A DNA stretch of 64,000 bases from Lepidurus packardi (taxonomy: Eukaryota; Arthropoda; Branchiopoda; Notostraca; Triopsidae): assembly GCA_023053545.1 (NCBI GenBank), contig JAKZAN010000007.1:1984001-2048000 (forward strand). The letters are read 5' to 3'. This document shows positions 34,892 through 46,382 of the stretch, piece after piece. Positions within the stretch are counted from its first letter, which is position 1. Each line of letters starts with the position of its first letter. Below the pieces are notes generated by a model. That model had not been told where the DNA came from. It ran no database searches and saw only the letters and a list, made by a program, of their open reading frames with translations. Both the position numbers and the translations under genes were made by a program.

Positions 34892-37033
34892 ATGCTGCGT
34901 CTATTATTGCTGTTTACCTTGGCACTTGTGGCTTGGGGCCACCCACATTCTGTTAAGAAATCAGGTATGTCTTAACGTCTTACTGCATACACCTTTTTTT
35001 CTAATAATCCGTAAATAGACACGACTCACAATATTCCTTCGCGTACGAGAAGGGACAATTTAGGACTAGAAGGTAAACATTACCCACTCGTTTGTTTAGT
35101 CTTTCGCCTAAACTTCTTTCGGAAATATAGATAGTTCGTTTTGGCTGAACCTCGGTCAAGATATTTTGAAGCAGGAGTTAGTGAAGAAGCCTGTTGTTAA
35201 CAAAGCCAAGAACGTCATCCTCTTCCTGGGTGATGGCATGTCTATTCCGACGATTACAGCCGCGCGAATCTACGAAGGGCAGAAATTAGGCCAATCTGGC
35301 GAAGAGTACAAACTAAGCTTTGAGCAATTTCCCTACACTGCCTTTTCCAAGGTATAGACCCATATATTTTGCTTGTTACTAGTTTTCGTTCCATTCAATT
35401 CACACTTTATCTTAACCCTTCAAGACTTATTGTGTGGACTCCCAAGTTGCAGACTCGGCTTGCAGCGCAACAGCATATGTTTGCGGGGTGAAAACCAACA
35501 TTGGTACTATTGGAGTCGACACGAACGTATTGGAAAATGACTGCGCGGCTATGAACAAACCTGAATATCGGACACCTTCGGTTTTTAAATGGGCTCAGGT
35601 AAAAAAAAATCAATTTAGCTGTTTGGATAAATAGGATCGAACTTTGTACCGTGGCTAAACCAACTTGGTATTTATACAGGATGCTGGGAAAGCAACCGGT
35701 GTTGTAACGACGACTCGTGTGACCCATGCCACACCTGCTAGTACGTACTCTCATACTGCTAATCGGGACTGGGAGGTGGATTCCGAAGTTATTTACAGTA
35801 AGCAAGACCCTTCTGTTTGCGATGACATCGCCGAACAATTGGTTTACGGAGAAACGGGCAAAAACTTAAAAGTATGTTTTAAAAAAAAATTATTTTCTCA
35901 AAGCGAAAAAAAAAATCTGTCTTCACCAAGGTCGTTATGGGAGGTGGAAGAAGGTCTTTTTTCCCGTCCTCCGAGAAAGATCCTGAAACCGGGAAAGCTG
36001 GTTACCGTGTAGATGGTGTTAATTTAGTGCAAGCCTGGTTAGATGACCACGCATCCTCCAGCGCATCTTATGTCACCGATCGCAACCAGCTTTTGAATCT
36101 CGACTTAAACAAAACTGACTACTTGCTAGGTAAGTGTAGGCCCAGTCTTACTTACCTGTTTAAACATGGTGTATAGGAATGTTCGCAAGCGGCCATATGG
36201 AATACTTTCTTGATTCTGCTGACGCTAACAATCCAACTTTGGAAGAAATGACTATTGCTGCTCTTAAAATCCTCCAGAAGAGCTCGGAAGGTTTCGTGCT
36301 GATGGTAGAAGGTATTACAAAAAGTACCCATGTAATCTATTTCCTGACAACTGTTGACTTGCTATAGGAGGGAGAATTGACGAAGCTCACCACGATGGGC
36401 ATGCTACCGTCGCACTCGAGGAAACGGCCCAGTTTGACAAAGCTATTAAAGCAGCTTTAAGCATGACCAACGCTGAAGAGACTCTCATCGTAGTAACAGC
36501 TGACCATAGTCACACTCTAACCATTAATGGGTACCCCGTAAGAGGCAATCCCATTCTGGGTTTGGCTCAGTTGTCCGACGTGGACGATTTACCTTACACG
36601 ACCTTGTCGTACGCCACCGGTCCCGGGTATGCCGCTACTCCTGCGGGAGGAAGACTTGATCTCACCAACGTTGACACCGGTAAATCCTTGCGTACTCTAA
36701 ACTAATCAAAACTTTTTTTTTGTACTAACTTCTTGACTATTTTGCTTATTCGTCTAGCTGCCAAAACCTTCAAGCAGCCAGCCACGTTCCCATTGGGATC
36801 GGAAAGCCACGGCGGAGACGATGTTGCGATTTTCGCCAATGGCCCACAAGCTCATCTTTTCCAAGGAGTTTATGAGCAAAATTACATCGCCCACGTAAGC
36901 CATCCTCTTCGGTGTTATTGACTTTCTAACTCCTCATACGGTAATGTTGAATTCTAATTCCTAAACGACTTGACTTTAGGTCATGGCCTACGCCGCATGC
37001 ATTGGACCCGGTTTGCATTTCTGCGACGCTTAA
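34892..37033 (+). CDS. secreted alkaline phosphatase, tandem copy 2
   Basis: Same family, exon layout and landmarks as copy 1: signal peptide [43 protein letters not shown] (nucleophile Ser), [24 protein letters not shown], end GLHFCDA. Copy 2 keeps the His equivalent to mammalian His153 ([10 protein letters not shown]), but reads [11 protein letters not shown] where most animal enzymes have GGRIDHxHH, so the position matching mammalian His317 (E. coli Lys328) is Glu. Direct zinc ligands are intact, so activity is likely kept but metal use or rate may differ. There is no GPI signal. It lies about 100 bases tail-to-tail from the lipocalin gene. Confidence 0.93.
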
Positions 37034-37131
37034 ATTAAAGAAACTATCCTACTGTATTTTAAAGCTTTTTTCAATTCCCTGGTGTGAGAATGGAGCAAGA
37101 GCTTTTTGAAATACACATAATTTAAATCCCA

Positions 37132-37975
37132 CTACGTTGATTTTCTTCGTGACCGTGCAGGGGCCGATCTCCGTCTCTGCGTAAAGCAGTGCTGTCGATC
37201 CTTTCGCAGACTACGGGCTTTCAACCCCATAGCTTGCACGATTTCCAAAGCAGGCCGCATCTCTTCCGCAGAAGGGTGTGGTGTTCGTGCTAATATCCAC
37301 AGTGCTTCTGCAGACGAATGTTATGTTCAATAGCTATGTGGTATTTCTAAAGTAATTACCTCTGTGTTGAAAAAGTCCCCTAATTTCACAGCGCCATTCC
37401 ACAGCCCAAGTGCGATAATCTGTGGATAGAACTTGATACTCTTCCGCTGTAACTAGAACGTATATGTTAGGAAGGGTTTGGGCAGCATTAGAGCTTATCT
37501 GTTTACATGGAATGTTAAACTTTTCCGAGGTTAAAGTTCCAGGGTCCAAAGGATTCTGTTGGTAAATATCCATATCCATACTCAACGGCATGTCTATACT
37601 ATAATTAGCAGACTGGTTCAATAAAAGTTTTAAAATAGAGGTTATAAAAACTACTTGTTACATGCGGTATTGCAATTTGAGAAGAAACTTTCCTGGTGTT
37701 TCCAAATCATGTTCATAACGATGAACCCAGCACTGACCAAGAAATCCGGTCCAAGAAAAATAGCTATGAATCCGGTACCACTTACCCATGTACTGTAAAC
37801 GAGAGCACGAGGGATGGGTTCACTTTCGTATTGAATTACACGATGACCTTTGGTCCTCACTTACCCTCTCGATGTTGAAGTTTTCGAAGGCCGAAAACTC
37901 CGGACACATACCCATTCGAAGCAGATGCGACTGGATACTTGCTCCCATTAGAAGAACTAACACAAGCACTCGCAT
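37132..37975 (-). CDS. apolipoprotein D-like lipocalin
   Basis: Lipocalins are secreted carriers of small hydrophobic molecules. The minus-strand model begins with a signal peptide (MRVLVLVLLMGASIQS), then GMCPEFSAFENFNIER. After a short intron comes YMGKWYRIHSYF, the GxW lipocalin motif. The next exon, after an intron at about 37653-37599, has FNIPCKQISSN and VLSTDYRTWAVEWRC, which corresponds to the TDY motif of apoD. The last exon (from about 37311) gives EALWILARTPHPSAEEM and KDRQHCF, then an Arg/Ser-rich tail ending RSRRKST. The Cys pattern fits apoD. The tail is unusual. A splice donor on the minus strand near 38040 suggests a 5'UTR exon. Confidence 0.82.
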
Positions 37976-38255
37976 AGTGAATAAGGGGAAATAATACCAG
38001 TTGAAGTAAGTTCGAGTTTAGAATGTATAGTGCTCTTACCTTAACGTGCGTTCGATGGCGTTGTCCGCAAACCGTAGATCTGCTAACGGAACCCCGTTGC
38101 CCAGTTCATTGACATAACCGTAATTTAAATACAGACATAAGGAAACTACGGCTTTAGGCTTTGTTATGGGAGAAGTATGCTCGGGTGATGGCATGGCTAA
38201 TGATGACAGCTGTCTCGAATGTTTTCTGAATTTTTCTTGACCACAGACAAGTGAA

Positions 38256-39407
38256 ATGGATCCCCCTTTCTTCAAGCTGCCTTCAAGCACAATCGAAAGT
38301 TATCAAAATGATGGAGCTGTTTTAATCAAGGACGTCTTCGATCAACAGTGGATTGAGAAAATTCAGCGAGGAATGGCAAAGAACTTGGAAAATCCCTCTC
38401 CGTTTGGCGAATTCCTTAGGGTAGGCTTAAACTACTGCAGCCACGGAATTTTAACTGTAGGAAAATTTTGTTTAGGTGGAAGAAGGGGAAGGAGCTTATT
38501 TCGACGATTACTGCAACTGGCCGAGTATTGATGAATTTCGAGATTTTGCTTATAATTCGCCTGCAGCCCACATTGCCGCTCAATTAATGAAATCGCAAGT
38601 ATCATAGGATTTAGTTGTTGTGTTGTTTTTTTTACAATTTTCTGTAAGATAGACGGCGGTATTTTACCACGAGCATGTGCTAATTAAAGAGCCTGGGGCA
38701 TCTAAGAAAACGCCGTGGCATTGTGACCAGTCTTATTACCCCATTGATGGATACCAAGCAAGTTTACACATTTAATCGAAAAACTAGGTAATTTGTTTTT
38801 AACTCCTACGTAGAATGTTAGCTTATGGGTCCCCGTCGATGTCATTGACTACGAAGTAACGCTAAAGTTTGTGAAAGGGTCTCATAAGTGGGATCAGTGG
38901 TTTATTCCGCGTTATTTTGCTACGGAGACGAACTATGCCATTATGGATCAAGGATCGGCTAGGATATACGTTGACGTGCCCGTAGATGACATTGAAGATG
39001 GCAAATATGAGATTTTAGAATGGTCGGTGGAAGTAAGTTAACTGCACATTGCATTCAGTCGTTAACCGTGAAAATTATTTTGACAAAATATTCAAGCCTG
39101 GCGATTGCGTAGCATTTCACATGCGAACCTTACACGGAGCACCAGGGAATTTGAACAAGAGTCGACATCGTCGTGTCTTATCGACCAGATGGCTAGGTTC
39201 GTAACGAGCTTTCTACACCAGACAAGTGGGAAAGCTGCACATGTCATAATCTTATGTATATTATTCTTTCTTTATAAATCAAAAGGTGACGACTCTACTA
39301 TTGCTCGTCGTCCATGGAAAGTATCACCTCCTACCTTGGGTGATCTCGAATACGGAGACAAAGCCGTGTCTGATGAATTTCCTTTAATTTTTCAAGCGAA
39401 GAATTAG
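38256..39407 (+). CDS. phytanoyl-CoA dioxygenase (PhyH) family protein
   Basis: Members are Fe(II)/2-oxoglutarate oxygenases. Six exons (38256-38420, 38476-38598, 38653-38757, 38814-39032, 39097-39196, 39286-39407) give 277 residues. Iron-binding residues are visible: PWHCDQSYYP (HxD) and HMRTLHGAPGN (distal His); VLSTRWLG holds the likely 2-oxoglutarate Arg. No signal peptide is seen and the C-terminus (PLIFQAKN) is not a clear peroxisome signal. The third intron (38758-38813) starts with GCAAGT rather than GT. The substrate cannot be told; the protein looks closer to broad PhyH-family enzymes than to peroxisomal PHYH. AATAAA lies at 39477-39482. It is head-to-head with the lipocalin. Confidence 0.87.
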
Positions 39408-39770
39408 TATGTCACAGAGTACGTTCTGTCTGTACACGAACGCGGATCGTTAAATATAAAGTGTCCATATATTCTTAATAAAAACAAATACATGCTCTAG
39501 AGGGGATTTAAGTTACTCTATAGATTTAGTATACCGACCAACCATATTGTGATCCGGCAATAGGCTTCTATCGATTTGGGGGGAAAAAATACCGTGCAAA
39601 CCTGATAAAAATACCGTGATAACCTGAGTCCTAAAAGACAACAAACAATACTCCGAGGTTGCCCGAAGCAGTATCTGGGAGCGCCAGCGGGTTTCAGTTT
39701 TGACCTTGGATGCACTATGAACTTCTCTTTTTGATCTGAAACGTAAAACTCATCTTTTTGGGATCAAAAC
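39408..39770. other. gap between the PhyH gene and the SRCR-CUB gene
   Basis: Contains the PhyH poly(A) signal at 39477-39482 and presumably the promoter of the next gene. No other feature is seen. Confidence 0.5.
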
Positions 39771-41915
39771 ATGGCGATATTTTTATCAGCTAGTAGTAAT
39801 CTCTCCATAGCGTTCTTATTCTTGTTCTGCGTTGTTGGGTTCCAGCTACTTAATATAGAGGTAACATTGATGTAATTAAAATAATCAATTTATTAACATT
39901 ATAAATCGTTTTGGACAAGGTAAGAGCGTCAGTAAACTCTTCTCATCTGATAGGGGGTGAATACGCTGGTAGGTGCTGATCCTGATGAATCGAATCTAGA
40001 CCCGGAAGTAGTGTTTAGGCAGCAGACTACTAACGCTGGCAGAGTTAGCTTGCCATGGATTATCCTACCCAGCATGACAAGGCCTGTACCTGTATGCTAC
40101 GATCTGTCGCCGGACAAATATGAGAATACAATGCGGTTGGCCCATTTACTTTGCAGGCACTCGGGAGCTATGGTAGCCACAAGGTATAAGCTACACTTAA
40201 ATCGTTTACATTGTAGTTACATCCAAGTTATCGTGTCGCAGGTGGTTATCAGTATCAAAGGCGAGCTTACGTCTCAATACAAGCGGCTTGGTTACGTCCG
40301 TGCACTGTCGGGGAGACGAACAACTATTAGCAGGCTGCAAATGGAGCAAACCTTTCTTGACCCTTTGCTCCGATTTTCTCTCGGTAGAATGTGGAGAATG
40401 TACTACTTCCGTTGCCCTAAAGGACGGAGATAATTTTAGTATAGAATCACCGGGCTTCCCTTTCTACATACCTTTAATTATTTGCGAATGGAACATAACT
40501 TTAGAGTCCGGGAACAATGTAAGTTAGTTCATGGTTTGTATATTCATGAGTGGAACTAATCTAAATCGGATTTCTGCATATTACAGCTTTTATTGCGGTT
40601 CAGAGAGTTCGATTTGCCTAACCCGGCGTACAGCGAAGATAGCGACAGCCTTGCGTGCCAACTTGGTTCATTAGATTTGCTTCTTTTTCACGAGGACATG
40701 GGCAAATTTATCGTCGAAGGAAGGTTCTGTGGGCGACATAGCCCTGGCAAAATCACTATTTTATCTTCCCAAATACTCCTACGCTATGTGGCCGGCGCAT
40801 ACAGTTCTGAAGTTATGGCTAAACGAGGGTTTATGGTGGAGTGCTCTTCACTTACTACGGGTAATTTTTAATGAGTCAATTCCTTAAGCGCCTACTTAAT
40901 AACCCGATAAATAGTTTCTACTCAGGGGACCTTATCGTCCTATGAAGATCGGGTCATACGTTGGGTTTTGATAAGCATTTTGACGTTCTTATTGCTCTCG
41001 TTTCTTATATTGGCATGGTCTTGGTATTGCATATTTTCTTCTTGGGACTTCAAGGTACGGATGTTGATCTTTGATTTTGAATAGCAAGCATCGTGTCGCA
41101 GAGGCCTTGAGTCGACGATATCGATCATGGCGGTCGAGGAACATTCCTCGCATTCCAGGAATTGATGTGGAAGACGATGTATTTACACCGGCAGCATCCA
41201 ATATTGAATTACTGGGAACATCCACGAGAGTAAGAACAAGTTCGCCCCCATCCAGAAGACAAAGCGGGCGAAGTGGACGTAAAAAAAATTGGAGTTCGAC
41301 GCTCATTCGTTCTGAAATGGTACATTTGCGGAAAATGGAGCAGTTACAGCAGCAACAAAATAACGCCAGACGAGCAAGTAGTGAACGTGACTAATTATAC
41401 CCAGGAACGTTACATCTTACGCAATTTTCACCCGATATTCCGTAGGTTCGTGTCAACCCCTGCCATCAACTTCCCGTCAAGCTTCACATGAAGATGCACA
41501 CGTGTACGAAGAAATAGGACATTTTCTGCAAACACGATCAGGGTCCCTTCCCGCACGTTCAAGTAATGGCTTGTCTCATTCTGGTCCGAGTCGACAAAGG
41601 TATTTTAAGAATACAAACTTTCTGGTCACCCCGGCACATCCGCGCCGAGCTTCGAGTTATGGTCATTCCAGTGATCTTCATTCCCACGCTGAAGAAGAAA
41701 GGCCAAATTCTCTCACGGTTTCAATAGAACCGAACCAAATGCCGATTTCGAGTGTTGTTCGCACGACTCATGCTGTCCATGTAACCGAAATTCAAGGTAG
41801 AAGTCCACCATCTTATAACCAAGCGGTAAGTCAATCGAGTTCCGAAAGTAGTGCAAACGATACATACATAGACCCAAATTACGGAACGAGTCCTTCTCCG
41901 GATTCCAAGAGCTGA
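39771..41915 (+). CDS. single-pass membrane protein with SRCR and CUB domains
   Basis: I do not know a named family with this layout. Exon 1 encodes a hydrophobic N-terminus (SIAFLFLFCVVGFQLLNIE), a signal peptide. Exons 2-3 encode a scavenger-receptor Cys-rich domain (HLLCRHSGAMVATR|WLSV, SVHCRGDEQLLAGC, CSDFLSVECGEC). A CUB-like domain follows (NFSIESPGFPFYIP, CEWNITLESGNN, SLDLLLF, RFCGRHSPG). One membrane helix (WVLISILTFLLLSFLILAW) comes next. The cytoplasmic part is basic then Ser-rich, with a Gln run (MEQLQQQQNN) and a PPSY motif (RSPPSYNQAV) that could bind WW domains. The intron at 41024-41084 ends the membrane exon in phase 2 and the next, at about 41377-41449, is phase 1; both fit. 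A cell-surface receptor or adhesion role is a guess. Confidence 0.8.
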
Positions 41916-42389
41916 GTACTGTTTTTTGTTCGTTTCATATATTATACTTTTATATTGAGCATACATAATATTCAAGATAATTCATTTATATACACGTTCC
42001 CTTCTTGTAATTAAATACAAACATTTTACAATTTACGTATTCTGATTAACAAGCAGCGTAAATAATTACCGAATTTAAATCCGTATAATGTCTAAATTTT
42101 TTGTATGATTATTTATTAGTTATTTAGTTCTAATGAGGCTAGTTTAACTTCTCAATTGAAAGGAGATTTTATTTTTTAATCGAACCTAATTAATCATGCC
42201 GAATTCTAGAGCCTCAATTAGCAAAAGCATCGGTTAGCAAAAGCCGAAGTAGAATATAGGACCGAATTATAAACGGGCCAACAAAACAGAGAACACATGC
42301 TAAACGCAGAACTGTCTGCTAGGGGCAGCACCGGCTCGTTTGTTCATGTTTTTAAGGTGAAAAAACGGCTGAAAAACGACCCGAATAAA
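41916..42389. other. gap between the SRCR-CUB gene and MICOS10
   Basis: AT-rich. No conserved frame was found except an upstream in-frame ATG at 42297 that would add 31 residues to MICOS10. Confidence 0.5.
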
Positions 42390-42903
42390 ATGGACTCTCA
42401 AGTTAAATCCGAAGATGTAATTGCACGTAAATGGGATAGATGTGTTACGGATACGCTCGTCAAACTAGGTATTAAATTCGTTGCTTGGGAATACTACGTT
42501 TATTCAACTGATGTGATTACATTAGGTGGCGGTTTGGCTGTCGGTGCTGTATTTTCCATCGTTTTGTTCAAGAGTAAGACTAATACTAATTAAAGAGATA
42601 AAAGCAATTTTTCAACTTGGTTACACCAAATAAATATTAAGGGAAGTCTTGGCCTGTCGTTTTCGGCTTGGGAGCTGGTGCTGGCATGGGATATGCAAAT
42701 TGCCAGAACACATTTAACCAGCCATACCTTGTGCACGCTTCCCGCTGCAAGGTTTATAGTTAAAAATATTGCGTTGCTTCGCAATAATCCTTGACATTGA
42801 TTCATCTTAGATCCGTGGGACTCAATCGTCCAGCGATAATGCCACCCCGGCAATAGCCTCCGACGTAGAGAGCTCCGTTCCTCAAACATCCGAACAAGCT
42901 TAA
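42390..42903 (+). CDS. MICOS10: MICOS complex subunit MIC10
   Basis: MIC10 bends the mitochondrial inner membrane at crista junctions. Four exons join in phase: MDSQVKSEDVIARKWDRCVT..., then GGGLAVGAVFSIVLFK (first helix, glycine motif), then WPVVFGLGAGAGMGYANCQN (second helix with the GxGxGxG motif) and a short last exon from about 42811. The conserved RKWDRC start and the two Gly-rich helices identify it. About 105 residues, longer than the usual 75-80 because of a Ser-rich C-terminal exon. I chose the ATG at 42390 for family length; an in-frame ATG at 42297 exists. Confidence 0.93.
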
Positions 42904-43267
42904 AATCTAAATTGTTGTAAATAACTAGCCAAATTAATCTGCTATTATTAGTGGGCAGAGCTGTTCCTCTAACAGTGAACGCTGAATAAAGCGCAGTGAT
43001 GATTTAAGAATTTATTTTGTATTAAACCTCAAAAATTTCAGTAAGGATAGACAATAAGTTAATCAACTTGCTTGCAAAAACGCAGAATTTAGATACAAAA
43101 GGTTGGGGGAGTAGAACGGTAGTAAAGAGTGTAGGTAAAGTCAGGCAAAAGGATATAACGCGTGCATATTCCTTGCGCTGAAAACCTTAAGTTTGCTATG
43201 ATTTGTATGTGACTAGACAAGCTGTTTATTTTATTTTTTTAAAAAAAGGTGGCCAAGGGTCACTCTA
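42904..43267. other. gap between MICOS10 and DNAJC16
   Basis: Convergent 3' flanks. No coding frame, RNA gene or repeat is seen. Confidence 0.5.
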
Positions 43268-46200
43268 TTACTTAAAGCCAACGTCCGGCCAGTAGTTAAT
43301 AGGATAACGTTGCGTGGTACCTTCAAATAAACGATCAAGCCAGTTCGGCAACCCGTCCAATAAAGATTCGGCACAAATTGCTGTGGGACCTTGGGCCCCG
43401 TCCGTATCCACCAAAGGTTCCTAAAAAAAATTGCACGTGATCATATCGGTATTTTTTTTTTATCGAAACGAAATAATGGCTAGAAAGCGAAGCGCTTACC
43501 TGATCACTAACGGTAATGGTGCCCCTTTCTATATCCGAATTGTCTGATTCATCCGAGGAGCTTTCGAAACCCATAAAAGCACCATCCTGGCCCCCACTCT
43601 TATTGGTCAACCGTCTTGCCAGACGTTCCATACGCCGCGCCCCCTGACTTTGGGTTTCCGGGTGTTTGGCGTGATAAATACAAAAATACTTGCGATGGCC
43701 ATTGAGGGCCAATACTGTTCCTACACAGTTTCTTGGCCGCAGAATCTGCAACTCTGCAGTGCTAGCCTCTGAACCGTGTAAAGCTAACGCCAGTAAGCGG
43801 CTGTACCAGCCTAATCCGCGCTCTAAGCTTAGCCATCCAAACATTAAGCTCTTGTTCCTGGAATAATTAAAAATGTATTTATTTTCATTTATTCCTTTGG
43901 AGAAAAATGCCTTTACTTTCTATATGGCCAAACTGCGCGATGAAATGGAGGTATTAGCTGCTTTCTTGTTTCGTTGTCTGTCAGCAAGATAATAGTTCGA
44001 CAACCGGGTTTAATTAAACGTACCATCCCGTTGTACGTTTCTGCCCGCATTTCATGAAGTTTTAGCTCCATGGAACCACGGGAGAGTTTTGTGGCATCGT
44101 CTTTAGCCCCTTGATTCGTGTTATTATCCTTATTTTGTTTCTGAACTTTCTCCTCCTCAAGTTTCCTACGAAAGTTTAAGTTCTTTGAGATATGGGAAAT
44201 GGGAAAAGAACACTTACACGACGTAGGACATCACATAACCCATCCCTGCTATGAAAAACAAAGTAGCTATGACTGAAAGCGCAGCTAGCATATCTTCTTT
44301 CTGGATATGATCTTTCAGTAAATCGCATGCGCTGACTAAACGCGTTGCTATGCGTGAAAACAATCCCTGAGCATGTTCGTCTACCAATTCCTAGAACACT
44401 TTTCATTAATAAGGGTTTTCTATAGCGTGTAAGGGAAGCCAACGTGCTGAATAATTCACTCTCCAAAGAGAAGCTTACTTTGAGCAACGTATGGTAGGGC
44501 AGCGCTTGGGTGGAACCCAGCAGTTCGAGTAATGTATCTTTAAGTAGTTGTTCGGAACTATTCCAATTGTCTTGGTTGCTGGCCCACGGCTCGCGTAACC
44601 AACGGTAGCTGATTTTTTGGGTATCTTGTCGCCAAACAATGACAACGTGCAAATGTGGTTCAAACGGACTATCCTCGCCTAGAAGATATTTTTGTATGCT
44701 TAAGAATTCGCATGATTTTCACGAGATATTTACTTTGGCTGAGAGCTGTCACGAATTCTTGCTGTGTATGACCATATATGTAAGCAAAGGCTAAACGTTC
44801 TTTGTCTTTCCCCGATCGAAAGTGGGTTCGAACAAACTGCCTCAAAGCTTTTCTGGCACTTTCAACATCTTCTGCCTCTTCTCGCGTGACCAGTACCACG
44901 CAGAGCCGGCGACGAAGGCGAGAAGTTTCCGGGGGACACAAAGCGTCCAACATTGACTAAACCAACGATAAAAAGAATGAATAGTTTAGGTCGCTCTTTC
45001 TTTGCATGCAATTTATATTTCTCACTTGAGAGGATAGCCTTGGGAGCTGCAAATATTTGTTGCTTTCAACGACATCTTTCATGGTTTTGAAAGGCAAATC
45101 TGCCATAGATAAACGAGCTGAAGCTCGCGTGCTATCTTCTTGGAAAAGCAGCAGGGAATCGACGTGCGTCAGGATGTTGAACCGCTTTAAAGTATTCTCG
45201 GCGTTGCTTTCTCCGAGTTTAACGTACCTAATGATCTCCGACGCTTAGCACAGGAGAGTGAGTTACGGCTTTTTTAAAATATACCCAAACGTGGCACGAG
45301 AATTGTAGAAATACGCTAGGGCTAAGTAGCGCAACCGAATAAGATCTAACTTCCCAAATAGCAAAACTCGGATGCGGTTATCCACCCAACCGTCCAAAAA
45401 TTCGTCCACGTTCGAGTCATCAATGGGTGCAATCAATTTGCGAGGAAACCTTCCACGAATAAATTCTAAATAGAAAATAAAGTAAAAAAGAAAAATCCAA
45501 TAGTCCTTTCGTACCTATGGTTTTTATAACGCTAAACTGGTGATCTTTGTAGTAGGCTGGCCTGCCGTCCATGACACAAACCAGTTGAGGAAGGTCCCCA
45601 CTGGATTTTGTACCAATTTGGCGTGCAAGATCCGATTCCTTTTCCAAGCTAACTGTTCCCATTGAAAAACCGATAGGTTCCAACTCTTCCACTAATCGTT
45701 TCCATAATGGAATTGCTTGCACACACGCCATGGACCATTCCGAATAGATCAGAATGACTTGAGGTTGCTTATAACTATTTGGCAGCACAGACTTATCATA
45801 GGACCTATTCCAAACGAGAATTTAAGTCCAATTGCTTAAAATAAAATCCGTTACCTCTGATTTAAAGCATATTTATGATAAAAGGACAGGTCAGGGCTAT
45901 TAAATTGGAATTTAAAAGTTCCTTTTTGTCCAAAAAACGTAGAAAAGCTTTCAAAGGGGTCCGTGTTATCTGGGTACCCATTATAGGTTGGTCTCTCCCT
46001 AAAGTTGGGTGTATCCTCAGTTACTCCTCTATCATTGTACAGCTTCCTTCTTTCAGGATCAGACAGCAACTAAACACAAACGATTAGTGAACTGATTGCG
46101 GACATAAAACACAATTTACCTCATATGCCTTGTTGATCTCCACAAATTTATTTTCTGCTATGGAATCCTTGTTCTTGTCGGGATGCCTGAGCAGTTTAAA

Positions 46201-46382
46201 TAGATTTAATTTTTTAATTATTATTTACATTATTTGTACCATTCTTTGGCTAGCTGTTTATAGGACTTTCTGATATCTTGGGCAGTAGCTCCTCTGCTGA
46301 CCCCCAAGATTTGGTAAGGATCCCAGGCACTTATATAGTGTAACAAAGAAGAGATTGCTAAGAAATATGGAACTAGTTTCAT
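43268..46382 (-). CDS. DNAJC16: DnaJ homolog subfamily C member 16
   Basis: DNAJC16 is an ER membrane J-protein with a thioredoxin-like region. The minus-strand model starts at 46382 with a signal peptide (MKLVPYFLAISSLLHYISA), then the J domain (WDPYQILGVSRGATAQDIR, the HPDKN loop near 46179, LLSDPERRKLYNDRG). A thioredoxin-like segment follows (QVILIYSEWSMACVQAIPLW). Later exons include ERLAFAYIYGHTQQEF, a membrane helix near 44230-44280 (VIATLFFIAGMGYVMSY) and the conserved end WLDRLFEGTTQRY...WPDVGFK. The first Cys of the CxxC motif expected here is Ser. Exon number is about 13; internal ends are approximate. Confidence 0.9.

Noticed and set aside
38036..38290. 84-codon minus-strand open frame between the lipocalin and PhyH genes
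   Set aside because: It overlaps the PhyH start and contains a splice-donor-like site; more likely 5'UTR of the lipocalin gene than a protein gene.
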